Source: CAYSCZ01 sp964429655 (GTDB lineage: Bacteria > Bacteroidota > Bacteroidia > Cytophagales > Cyclobacteriaceae). From it: 6,706 nucleotides of DNA. The notes beneath the pieces are model-generated. The model was not told the origin of the DNA, made no database searches, and saw only the letters and a program-made list of their open reading frames with translations. The stretch spans positions 1 to 6,706 of the forward strand of contig CAYSCZ010000101.1 of assembly GCA_964429655.1 (NCBI GenBank), written 5' to 3'. Position 1 is the first letter of the stretch. Every line of letters begins with the position of its first letter. Shown here in pieces: positions 1-6,682 of this stretch. The translations under genes were made by a program, and so were the position numbers.

Positions 1-248
1 TTTGAAGTGATTTAACCATGTAATAGAAAGTCTAATGACAATTCTGGGTTTAATGCAACTACTTTAAGCCATAATTTTTCGTTGGTTTTGATCAACACAA
101 CTCAAATGGTTGAAAATCAGTTCGTGCCTACCAACAACGGTAATTTCTTTGATGATGAGACCTACATTTGTTTCAACATCTTCAGAAAATATATACTTTG
201 ATCAACTCTACTTTAATTAATTGAGGATACTTCTGGCAATAAAAATTA
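1..248. other. Left flank without a supported gene; coding-like remnant possible
   Basis: This stretch lies downstream of the last gene of the operon. On the plus strand, the frame from 16 to 198 is open for about 60 codons between a TAA at 13-15 and a TGA at 196-198. Many of its codons follow an RNN pattern, but it has no good start codon; the only ATG inside would give about 31 residues. The codon-aligned antisense frame is also open for about 45 codons, without a start. I recognise neither translation. It could be the decayed end of a convergent gene or a mobile-element relic, or simply chance. I see no convincing GC-rich hairpin plus T-run that would terminate the operon here. The 10-base sequence TTTGATCAAC occurs twice, at 87-96 and 197-206. 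Confidence 0.35.
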
Positions 249-1370
249 TTAATTGCCTTCATATACATCAAATATTTTTGAAATCAGATGATCCCAGCTA
301 AAATCGTCTTTTCTCTTCTTAATATGTTCGGCCATGGATACTTGCATTTGATTATCGAAAAAATAATTAATCCAGTTTGCAATATCTATTTCATTAACCT
401 TTGATATAATACCATCCTTTAAATGATCAATTGTCTCTGATAAACCTCCAACATCCGTTACTAAAATAGGCTTTTCAAAGTGAAGGGCAATCTTGCTGAT
501 GCCACTTTGTGTTGCTGTCTTGTATGGTTGAACCGCCAGGTCAGCAACAGAAAAAAAATATTTTACTTCATCATCTGGGATAAAGTAATCGAATATTGTG
601 GTATAACTATCCAGATTTAAATCATTTATTAACCTTAAGTACTTTTGTTTGTCTTCGTAAAACTCTCCAACAACCAACAATCTGAATTTATTATGATCTA
701 GTTTACTAAAGGCCTTTAACAATAAATCCAATCCTTTGTAGTGCCTAACCAATCCAAAAAATAATAGATATCGATAATTTTTCGACAATTTCAGATATTC
801 AATAGCTTTATCCCTAGCTATCGTGTCACCGTAATTATTATAAATAGGATGATCTGTATACGCTATCTCCATCCTTGAATATATCTTTATCACTTCTTCA
901 GCCACAGATTTTGACAGGGCTAGAGAAGCGTTTAAAGACTTTAAAAAATACTTAGCTAAGATCTTATCAAAAAGTTTTCTTTCGTGGGGTAAAATATTAT
1001 CAATTAAGCCTATTGTTTTGGTTTTTTCATGTCTTACCATCCTGCAAAAAGTGCCTAAACAAGGAGAAAGAAAAGGCGTCCAATAACGGACTATTATTAA
1101 ATCATATCTACCTTTATATTTTTTACCCTTTAATATCCAATTAATAAAGTTTATGGAATTTAGTTCAAATTCAACATTTATTCTAGGGGGATCCATCTTT
1201 TCAGCAAACTGAGACTTGCCTGGAAATAATAATTTGGGATATTGCAAACTGAATGATAAAAAAACTACCTCATGACCTTGTTTCATTAACTCCACCCCCA
1301 GCATGTCATTTAGGTTAGCTATACCTCCTCTGAAAGGGTAGCATGGCCCAACAATGAGAATCTTTTTCAT
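249..1370 (-). CDS. Glycosyltransferase family 4 (GT-B fold), last gene of the operon
   Basis: This is a cytosolic or membrane-associated GT-B glycosyltransferase that probably adds a sugar from a nucleotide-sugar donor to an envelope glycan or lipid. Donor and acceptor cannot be read from the sequence. The N-terminal half begins with a Rossmann strand and glycine loop (GPCYPFRGGIA, residues 8-18). It continues with FSLQYP (40-45), LFPGKSQ (48-54) and DNILPHE (124-130), which I associate with a Bacteroidota-wide GT4 subfamily of unknown substrate. The C-terminal donor domain carries FFGLVRHYKG (204-213), VVGEFYED (233-240), PYKTATQSG (282-290) and VTDVGGLSE (304-312). The canonical EX7E glutamates near 287-295 are absent; TATQSG occupies that place. 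At 373 aa the protein is full length, with no membrane helix. The ATG at 1368-1370 overlaps the TGA of the preceding GT2 gene (ATGA, 4 nt), which suggests translational coupling. The start fits the family N-terminus. Confidence 0.9.
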   Translation of the reverse strand: MKKILIVGPCYPFRGGIANLNDMLGVELMKQGHEVVFLSFSLQYPKLLFPGKSQFAEKMDPPRINVEFELNSINFINWILKGKKYKGRYDLIIVRYWTPFLSPCLGTFCRMVRHEKTKTIGLIDNILPHERKLFDKILAKYFLKSLNASLALSKSVAEEVIKIYSRMEIAYTDHPIYNNYGDTIARDKAIEYLKLSKNYRYLLFFGLVRHYKGLDLLLKAFSKLDHNKFRLLVVGEFYEDKQKYLRLINDLNLDSYTTIFDYFIPDDEVKYFFSVADLAVQPYKTATQSGISKIALHFEKPILVTDVGGLSETIDHLKDGIISKVNEIDIANWINYFFDNQMQVSMAEHIKKRKDDFSWDHLISKIFDVYEGN

Positions 1371-2341
1371 TCTTTATCACCTACCTTTTCAACTATTAAA
1401 TATTCGTTTTTTGATCTGGTAGCAATTTGAATCATCATCTCTGCAAGAAAGCCACTTAAAAAAAGTTGAACGCCTAATATAACAGCTACCAATGCTAAAA
1501 AAAACAAAGGCTGATCCACAATGTCTCTTACAGGTTGATTATAATAAATATTATAAAGTTTTTCGCTAATAAGGTAAATGGTGATAAAAATTCCCAATAA
1601 AAAAGAAAATATCCCAAATGAACCAAAGAAATGCATCGGCTTCTTTTTAAACTTATGCACAAAAGTAACAGACATAAGGTCCAGGAAACCATTTAAAAAT
1701 CTTTCCAAACCGAATTTTGTCACGCCATACTTTCTAGCCCGATGCTCAACTACCTTTTCACCAATATTCTTAAAACCATTCCATTTTGCTATTAATGGAA
1801 TATAACGATGCATTTCTCCATACACTTGTATGTTTTTAACTACACTACCTTCATATGCCTTTAACCCACAATTGAAATCATGAAGATTGATACCCGAAAT
1901 CAAGCGGGTTATATAATTGAAAAATTTTGAAGGTATGGTTTTACTCAGTGGATCATGACGCCTTTTCTTCCATCCTGATACCATATCATATCCATTTTTA
2001 TTGATCATTGAGATCAAAGCAGGTATTTCTTCGGGGCTATCCTGCAAGTCCGCATCCATTGTTATAACTACCTTTCCGACAGCATAATCAAACCCAGTCT
2101 GCAAAGCTGCAGATTTTCCATAATTACGCTTAAATCTTAGTCCTTTGATGATGTTGTATTGTTGGGAGAGCTGACATATTATATTCCATGATGCATCTGT
2201 ACTGCCATCATCAATCAAGATTACCTCAGCATTTAAGTTATTGTCATTTAAAACATTATTGATCCATTTCATTAATTCAGAAACGGATTCTTCTTCGTTA
2301 AAGACCGGGATTACAATGGACAGATCAAGGTTGCTTTGCAT
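1367..2341 (-). CDS. GT2 glycosyltransferase, GtrB/DPM1-like, with two C-terminal TM helices
   Basis: This is a membrane-bound GT-A glycosyltransferase. Relatives (GtrB, ArnC, DPM1) transfer a sugar from a nucleotide donor to a polyprenyl phosphate on the cytoplasmic face; that reaction is inferred here from family membership. Visible motifs are IPVFNEEESV (11-20), DDGSTD (44-49), NYGKSAALQTGF (73-84), the metal-binding DADLQD (96-101), FNCGLK (156-161), EMHRYIP (176-182) and RKYGVTKFGL (203-212), the last matching the R-x-x-G-x-S-K-x-type motif of this group. After a basic stretch (KFKKKP, 230-235) come two hydrophobic helices at about 237-257 and 277-300, then a short polar tail. At 324 aa it has the usual length. 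The ATG at 2339-2341 lies 1 nt after the TAA of the upstream DUF4199 gene. Its own TGA overlaps the GT4 start. The pairing with GT4 suggests consecutive steps in one glycan or glycolipid pathway. Confidence 0.92.
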   Translation of the reverse strand: MQSNLDLSIVIPVFNEEESVSELMKWINNVLNDNNLNAEVILIDDGSTDASWNIICQLSQQYNIIKGLRFKRNYGKSAALQTGFDYAVGKVVITMDADLQDSPEEIPALISMINKNGYDMVSGWKKRRHDPLSKTIPSKFFNYITRLISGINLHDFNCGLKAYEGSVVKNIQVYGEMHRYIPLIAKWNGFKNIGEKVVEHRARKYGVTKFGLERFLNGFLDLMSVTFVHKFKKKPMHFFGSFGIFSFLLGIFITIYLISEKLYNIYYNQPVRDIVDQPLFFLALVAVILGVQLFLSGFLAEMMIQIATRSKNEYLIVEKVGDKE

Positions 2342-2342
2342 C

Positions 2343-2843
2343 TTAAGAATATTCAGGATTGTCCTTCTTGGTAAATATGGTAAGAATTAATGTTAGAAAA
2401 AGACCAAGTATTAATACTGAGATAAAATCACCGAGTGCTAATATTGAAGGGATCATAAATTTTTCAGTCATCTGCATTGACTTTTCTACCATCTCGTAAT
2501 CATATCCCATTTCCTCCAATTGATATCTTGCCTGGTTTAAGCTATTTTCAATGTAAGCGCTATCGATAAATTTTAAGTAGATGTATGTAATAATCGCCTT
2601 GAAAAAAGCTGGAAAAGCTGATAAATGGAATCCGTATTTTACACCCTTTCCGAAGCTCATGTAGCCGGAAGCCAGCTCTTTATTTACTTTCTGGAAAAAA
2701 TAAACACCGGCTAGTAGTACAAAATAAAATATAAATCCGATTTCGGGTATTGTACCAACCCGTTGAAGAAAGTATAGTAATCCATAAATAAGACCCGTAA
2801 GTCCCCCAAACCGAATTAGATTGTCTTTATAGGTATTATTCAT
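2343..2843 (-). CDS. DUF4199 family small membrane protein (second copy)
   Basis: The function is unknown. The protein (166 aa) shows the DUF4199 layout. Two N-terminal hydrophobic segments lie at about 12-28 and 34-50. A polar turn with GYMSFGKGVKYGF (60-72) leads into a third segment at about 73-92. Next is a charged, probably amphipathic stretch rich in E, Q and M (about 95-128), and then a last helix at about 133-157. It ends in a short polar tail (TKKDNPEYS). There is no signal peptide or catalytic motif. Its ATG overlaps the stop of the upstream DUF4199 gene as ATGA (4 nt), and its TAA is one base before the GT2 start. The two DUF4199 genes share topology but little obvious identity, so they are an old duplication or separate recruitments, possibly forming a hetero-oligomer. 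Family assignment is from topology and the G-rich turn; any role in envelope assembly is inferred from context. Confidence 0.8.
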   Translation of the reverse strand: MNNTYKDNLIRFGGLTGLIYGLLYFLQRVGTIPEIGFIFYFVLLAGVYFFQKVNKELASGYMSFGKGVKYGFHLSAFPAFFKAIITYIYLKFIDSAYIENSLNQARYQLEEMGYDYEMVEKSMQMTEKFMIPSILALGDFISVLILGLFLTLILTIFTKKDNPEYS

Positions 2844-3376
2844 TTTTGTATGGAAGGTCTTTTACGAAGAATTATTGACACCACTGGACTAATCAATAAT
2901 CCTACTGCTATCTTTTTGACAAATACACTAAATATTACTTCTGAAACTGTAATGTTTTTTACTCTTTCCATTTGCTGATTAAATACTTCCTGACCTAACC
3001 GTGAGATAATCATATTTTTTTGGTCCCCCAAAAGCCTGGTAGTCTCCAAAATATACCTCTCTAAAACTGATGAATCAAAATTCATTTTAGTAATAAGGAA
3101 AATTAAATACAAAATTGAAATAATGGCATACACAAAAAATGAAATGGTCATACCCTGCCAGAAGTGCAGGATACCATCATTTCTATAATCTTTGTACTCT
3201 TTTTGAGCAAAATAAATGAACCAAAAAAAAATAAACCCATCAAAAAAAAACGAACTGATATCAAGCAATGGATTAACACCAAAAGCGCTTAAAATAAAAT
3301 AGCTGAAAAGAAGGACCGCAAAACCTGTGATTCCATATTTTAATGAGACTTTAAAATATAGGTTATTTATTGGCAT
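2840..3376 (-). CDS. DUF4199 family small membrane protein (first copy)
   Basis: The function is unknown. The start chosen is the ATG at 3374-3376, giving 178 aa. The reading frame is open back to a GTG at 3404-3406, but that start would overlap the dihydroorotase-like gene by 44 nt instead of 14 and add ten residues before the usual N-terminus of this family (polar residues, then xLKYG). Hydrophobic segments lie at about 13-33, 42-57, 74-96 and 146-170. Between the second and third is YKDYRNDGILHFWQG (61-75), matching the polar turn of DUF4199. A charged segment (about 100-143) precedes the last helix, and the tail is basic (RKRPSIQK). The coding strand contains two T9 runs nine or ten bases apart (3223-3250), encoding FFF and FF within SSFFFDGFIFFWF. 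The gene sits between the dihydroorotase homologue and the second DUF4199 gene, overlapping both. Confidence 0.78.
   Translation of the reverse strand: MPINNLYFKVSLKYGITGFAVLLFSYFILSAFGVNPLLDISSFFFDGFIFFWFIYFAQKEYKDYRNDGILHFWQGMTISFFVYAIISILYLIFLITKMNFDSSVLERYILETTRLLGDQKNMIISRLGQEVFNQQMERVKNITVSEVIFSVFVKKIAVGLLISPVVSIILRKRPSIQK
3223..3250 (-). repeat. Paired T9 homopolymer tracts inside the DUF4199 gene
   Basis: The plus strand shows nine A residues at 3223-3231 and nine more at 3242-3250, which are T9 on the coding strand. Both lie in the second membrane segment of the first DUF4199 protein, and both are in frame in this sequence. Runs of this length are prone to polymerase slippage; a one-base change would truncate the protein. 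Whether slippage occurs cannot be seen here, and AT-rich hydrophobic coding sequence generates such runs by itself. Confidence 0.6.
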
Positions 3377-4643
3377 TAAAAGACTGATCAAAAAATTTAC
3401 AACCACCGAGTAAAGTTCCCATAACTTTACCTGTTAATTCCCGATTAAAGAGTGGTGAATTTGACGACTTTGATGGATTATTTTCATGGGACAACGTCCA
3501 TCTCTTTTCAGGGTCAAGAATGTTCATATTGACAATACTACGGTCCTGAATAATTGGATATTCAAGCCCTAACAGTTTCCTTGGACCATTAATAATTTTG
3601 AATAAAAGCTTATCAAAAGAGATTTTTTCTTCCAATTGTCTAAGCATTGGATAGAATATTGGTAATGTCATCATTCCATAAGCTGCGTGATCAAACACTG
3701 CCATTTTACTATCCTGATCCTGAGGTCTATGATCACTTACAATAACATCTATTACATCATCTTTCACGCCTTCAATGAGAGCTTCTCTGTCGGTTTTACT
3801 TCTTAAAGGCGGATTTACTTTAAAATTAGCGTCAAAATCGATTATATCATTTTCATCAAAAAGTAATTGCTGGATAGAAACATCACAACTCACATTTAAT
3901 CCTTCATCCTTGGCTTTTTTTATTTTCTCAATTGACCTTTCACAGGAAATGGTAGAAAAATGAATTTTTCCTCCAGTATACCTCAAAATCTCTAAATCCC
4001 TTTCAATAATAATTTCTTCAGATAATGATGGGATTCCGCTTAAGCCAAGTTCAGTTGCTTTGATCCCTTCATGAATTGAACCAAACTGGTTTAAATAATT
4101 GTCTTCAGGTCGCTGAACAAGAAGTCCATCAAATTTTTGAAGATACATTAAACTCTTTAGTAGAATATCTGGATTCCAGATAGGGTTTATCCCATCAGTA
4201 AAAAACATTGCCCCATGCTCATTAAGATCTATTAAATCATTAAGTTGATCTCCTTTAGCATCCCTTGTTACCGCCGCAGAAAAGTTAATATGAGATGGAA
4301 GTTCTAAAGACTCAATTGTTTTGCTGAGGTACAGGTCATCCTTATATTGAATTACGGGATCGGTGTTAGGTAAAACAATAACATTTGTAAAACCTCCTTG
4401 TACCGCACTCAGTAATCCACTTTCTAAATCCTCCTTATATTCATAGCCTGGATCATTAAAGTGACACCTCATATCTAACCAACCTGGTGTTGCAACTAAA
4501 CCATCACAATCAAAAATATCTATATTTTCTTCTCCTCCTTTTGCTATGTTAATAAAGCCATTATTGATTAATAAATCTATCTTTTGATTGTTGAGCGTAG
4601 AATTAGAATCTTTTATTAATATTGACCTGAGTACCAAATCCAT
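3363..4643 (-). CDS. Dihydroorotase-like amidohydrolase, probably catalytically inactive
   Basis: This is a class I dihydroorotase homologue of 426 aa, the usual family length. True dihydroorotases cyclise carbamoyl-aspartate to dihydroorotate in pyrimidine synthesis, using metals held by an HxH motif, two later histidines and aspartates. Retained here are the PGWLD strand (53-57), DPGYEYKE (64-71), LPNTDPV (91-97), a TDG aspartate (150), PED and the HEG loop (179-193), NPPLRS (277-282) and SDH (303-305). Altered sites: HxH has become R59-C-H61; the usual HLREPG arginine, which binds the substrate carboxylate, is N63; the ligand of the HCED motif is R178 (RPED); the ligand of the HVS motif is T231 (HFSTIS); and DHAPH is DHRPQ (304-308). 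Loss of three metal histidines makes catalysis unlikely. Non-catalytic homologues such as Pseudomonas PyrC' act as structural partners of aspartate transcarbamoylase; whether this one does is unknown. Its ATG overlaps the stop of the BatA-like gene by 1 nt (TAATG), and its TAA lies inside the next gene. No pyr gene is in view. Confidence 0.87.
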   Translation of the reverse strand: MDLVLRSILIKDSNSTLNNQKIDLLINNGFINIAKGGEENIDIFDCDGLVATPGWLDMRCHFNDPGYEYKEDLESGLLSAVQGGFTNVIVLPNTDPVIQYKDDLYLSKTIESLELPSHINFSAAVTRDAKGDQLNDLIDLNEHGAMFFTDGINPIWNPDILLKSLMYLQKFDGLLVQRPEDNYLNQFGSIHEGIKATELGLSGIPSLSEEIIIERDLEILRYTGGKIHFSTISCERSIEKIKKAKDEGLNVSCDVSIQQLLFDENDIIDFDANFKVNPPLRSKTDREALIEGVKDDVIDVIVSDHRPQDQDSKMAVFDHAAYGMMTLPIFYPMLRQLEEKISFDKLLFKIINGPRKLLGLEYPIIQDRSIVNMNILDPEKRWTLSHENNPSKSSNSPLFNRELTGKVMGTLLGGCKFFDQSFNANK

Positions 4644-6646
4644 TATAAAAACCTAATAAAAAAGACTTCTAATAGTAAAAATACTAAAGCTAAGACTATT
4701 GAAATTCTCCACAATTCATCACGCCATTGTAAATTACTGATTTCAGCTTCCAGGGCATAATTAGTGTTATCATTAATAATTACATTATCGAAATCAATGA
4801 AAGCTTTTCTTAATTCATCATTATCATATTGAATGAGATCCAATTCCGCCTTTGAATAATTTAAAGCTAATTCGCTATAAACATTCCCATTATTAATTAT
4901 CTGGTAAAACCCTGGATTAGCAATTGTAGGGGGCAATTCTAGAATAAGATCTTTGTTGGCCACTCTTTGATTTGGAATAAAAGTATCTTCAGTGTTTGCA
5001 GGTTTCAGTTCAACTATTTCATTATATAAAGGTAGTTTAGATTTTATGTTGAATAGTCTTTGGTTTTGGTGGTAGTATATTTTCGATTCATTTGATTTAG
5101 CGCCGAAAGCAATTTTATATAAGGTAGGAATAAAAATACTATGCTTGTGGAAGTTTGTGTATTGATCTTTGAGCGGAGATGTAAAAAAGTATACATTACC
5201 ATTATTCTGGACATTACCTAGAAAAATAAAGCCGTTTTTTAATTTTAGAATATCATCTACATACCCATTAACTTGTAAGATTGGATTAGCAAAAGGCATT
5301 TCAACTTTATTAGATTGTTCTTCGAAGATATTTTGGAAAAAAGGATTAATAAATCCTTCAGGACTTAAGGGAAGTTGCTTATCAAGCTTAACACTATTTA
5401 GTTTATGGCCTAATATGTTGCTGTATGTTTTTAAGTCAATATTTTCACCTGGTACTATTAACAAGTCCTTTCCTTCGGATAGAAAATTATTTATTTGACT
5501 CAATAAACCATTAGGAATACTCTCTAATTCATTTAAAACTAATATCTCCGTGTCATTAAATAAATTGTAATTGATATTCCTTACTTTATTACTTGTAAGA
5601 TTGAACAATGCTTTATTTCCGAATGCTTTGCTAATTTGAGTTTTACTATCAATCTCCTTAATCTCGAGTATTTTAACTTTTTCAGTATTATCTATTACAA
5701 AATAAAACTCATTATCAAATGATACGGGGAAATCATCTATTACTACTGTTCCCCTTACGAAATCTCCCGATATGTTATTAATATCAAAATCAATATTTTT
5801 AAATGAATTAGGATCAATAGAAGTATTTATACTACTTATCATAACAGAATTTAATAACAACTTTACAGATAAGTCTTTGTATGATTTATCACCAACGTTT
5901 CTAATTTTTACTGTTAATTGATTGTTCTGACCTTCTATAAACATCGGGTTTTCTAAATAAACACTATCAACAAAAACATTGGATTCTTTAGAAGATATAT
6001 TTATTATGTTGTAGTAATTAATAGAATCATTGAAATCATTTAAATCTCCAAATGTTGTTCGCTGAAAATCCGACAGGACGTAAAATATGTCACCCTCAGG
6101 ATTAGATGAATAACTTTTCAATTTATTAGAAATTTCCTTAAAGGAAGGATTAAAAGTTGAATATTCTATTTCTGTTAGTCTGTCCATTATCTCAGCTTTT
6201 ATCAGATATCTGTTTTTTACAAAGAAATTGTCGTTGGTAATTAATCTAAATCTTGTAGTTTCATTAAAAGAGTTTATTAATGTAGATAGATAATTAATTC
6301 CTTCCTCTAATGCTGACCTGTTATTGCTTCCGGAACTACTCATGCTCGTTGAGTTGTCAAAATAAATATTAACAGCGTGTTTATTTGAGATACTCTTATT
6401 TTTATCCTCTTTAAGAAATGGATACAAAAAACTCAACATTAGAAAAAATAGAAATAATAATCTTGAGAAAAGGATTAATAAGTATTTTAATTTCCTTTTA
6501 TTCTGTTTCTCAAAAGTAGCATGTTTTAAAAATTCCAGATTTGAAAATAATATTCTTCTAGTCTTTCTAAATGTAAAAAGATGAATAATTATTGGAATGA
6601 AAAGAAATAAAAGCGCCCATATAAAATCGGGAAACAGAAAATTCAC
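4643..6646 (-). CDS. BatA/VWA-type membrane protein with large predicted periplasmic domain
   Basis: The precise role is unknown. The N-terminus (residues 1-78) is the double-transmembrane BatA domain: FPDFIWALLFLFIPIIIHLF starting at 5, a very basic loop (27-54), and a second helix at about 52-78. A von Willebrand A domain follows, with a complete DxSxS metal site (D97, S99, S101) and a later SDF (192-194). Beyond about 225 there is a beta-rich region with a CARDB-like stretch (about 240-320, NVGD at 250-253), a segment resembling an amidotransferase-like fold (about 366-400) and a poorly recognised part. One C-terminal helix (about 646-664) ends in FIRFL. The positive-inside rule puts the basic loop in the cytosol and residues 80-640 in the periplasm. 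The start is GTG at 6644-6646: a TGA at 6650-6652 closes the frame just upstream, and residue 1 matches the family start. It is the first gene of the operon. VWA domains usually bind protein partners through Mg2+. Confidence 0.88.
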   Translation of the reverse strand: MNFLFPDFIWALLFLFIPIIIHLFTFRKTRRILFSNLEFLKHATFEKQNKRKLKYLLILFSRLLFLFFLMLSFLYPFLKEDKNKSISNKHAVNIYFDNSTSMSSSGSNNRSALEEGINYLSTLINSFNETTRFRLITNDNFFVKNRYLIKAEIMDRLTEIEYSTFNPSFKEISNKLKSYSSNPEGDIFYVLSDFQRTTFGDLNDFNDSINYYNIINISSKESNVFVDSVYLENPMFIEGQNNQLTVKIRNVGDKSYKDLSVKLLLNSVMISSINTSIDPNSFKNIDFDINNISGDFVRGTVVIDDFPVSFDNEFYFVIDNTEKVKILEIKEIDSKTQISKAFGNKALFNLTSNKVRNINYNLFNDTEILVLNELESIPNGLLSQINNFLSEGKDLLIVPGENIDLKTYSNILGHKLNSVKLDKQLPLSPEGFINPFFQNIFEEQSNKVEMPFANPILQVNGYVDDILKLKNGFIFLGNVQNNGNVYFFTSPLKDQYTNFHKHSIFIPTLYKIAFGAKSNESKIYYHQNQRLFNIKSKLPLYNEIVELKPANTEDTFIPNQRVANKDLILELPPTIANPGFYQIINNGNVYSELALNYSKAELDLIQYDNDELRKAFIDFDNVIINDNTNYALEAEISNLQWRDELWRISIVLALVFLLLEVFFIRFL

Positions 6647-6650
6647 AATT

Positions 6651-6682
6651 CAAAAATATTAACAACATACGAAACGACATAA
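6651..6682 (-). promoter_or_regulatory. Probable Bacteroidota-type promoter of the operon
   Basis: On the minus strand, TATTTTTG at 6658-6651 matches the Bacteroidota -7 consensus TAnnTTTG exactly. About 19 bases upstream, TATG at 6681-6678 is a one-mismatch match to the -33 TTTG. This weak -33 box lies at the edge of the terminator T-run of the upstream gene. The -7 box is only 4 bases from the GTG start codon, so a transcript starting at the usual distance would have almost no leader. No Shine-Dalgarno sequence is seen. The -7 match is strong, but in AT-rich DNA such motifs also occur by chance. Confidence 0.5.

Noticed and set aside
208..250. Operon terminator just after the GT4 stop
   Set aside because: Only AT-rich self-complementary pieces such as AATTAATT are present; there is no stable stem followed by a T-run in the direction of transcription.
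1578..1805. Open frame on the plus strand opposite the GT2 gene (75 codons)
   Set aside because: It lies entirely antisense to a well-supported glycosyltransferase with conserved motifs and gives no recognisable protein.
3377..3406. GTG start at 3404-3406 for the first DUF4199 gene
   Set aside because: It would deepen the overlap with the upstream gene to 44 nt and add ten residues not expected for the family; the ATG at 3374-3376 fits better.
3775..3963. Open frame on the plus strand opposite the dihydroorotase homologue (62 codons)
   Set aside because: It is a shadow of the conserved NPPLRS and SDH region on the other strand; there is no own promoter or product.
3363..4643. Calling this gene pyrC, a functional dihydroorotase
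   Set aside because: Three metal-binding histidines and the substrate arginine are replaced, and no pyrimidine gene is adjacent.
5169..5498. Open frame on the plus strand opposite the BatA/VWA gene (109 codons)
   Set aside because: It is antisense to an intact long gene, has a composition typical of reverse-strand reading, and shows no domain.
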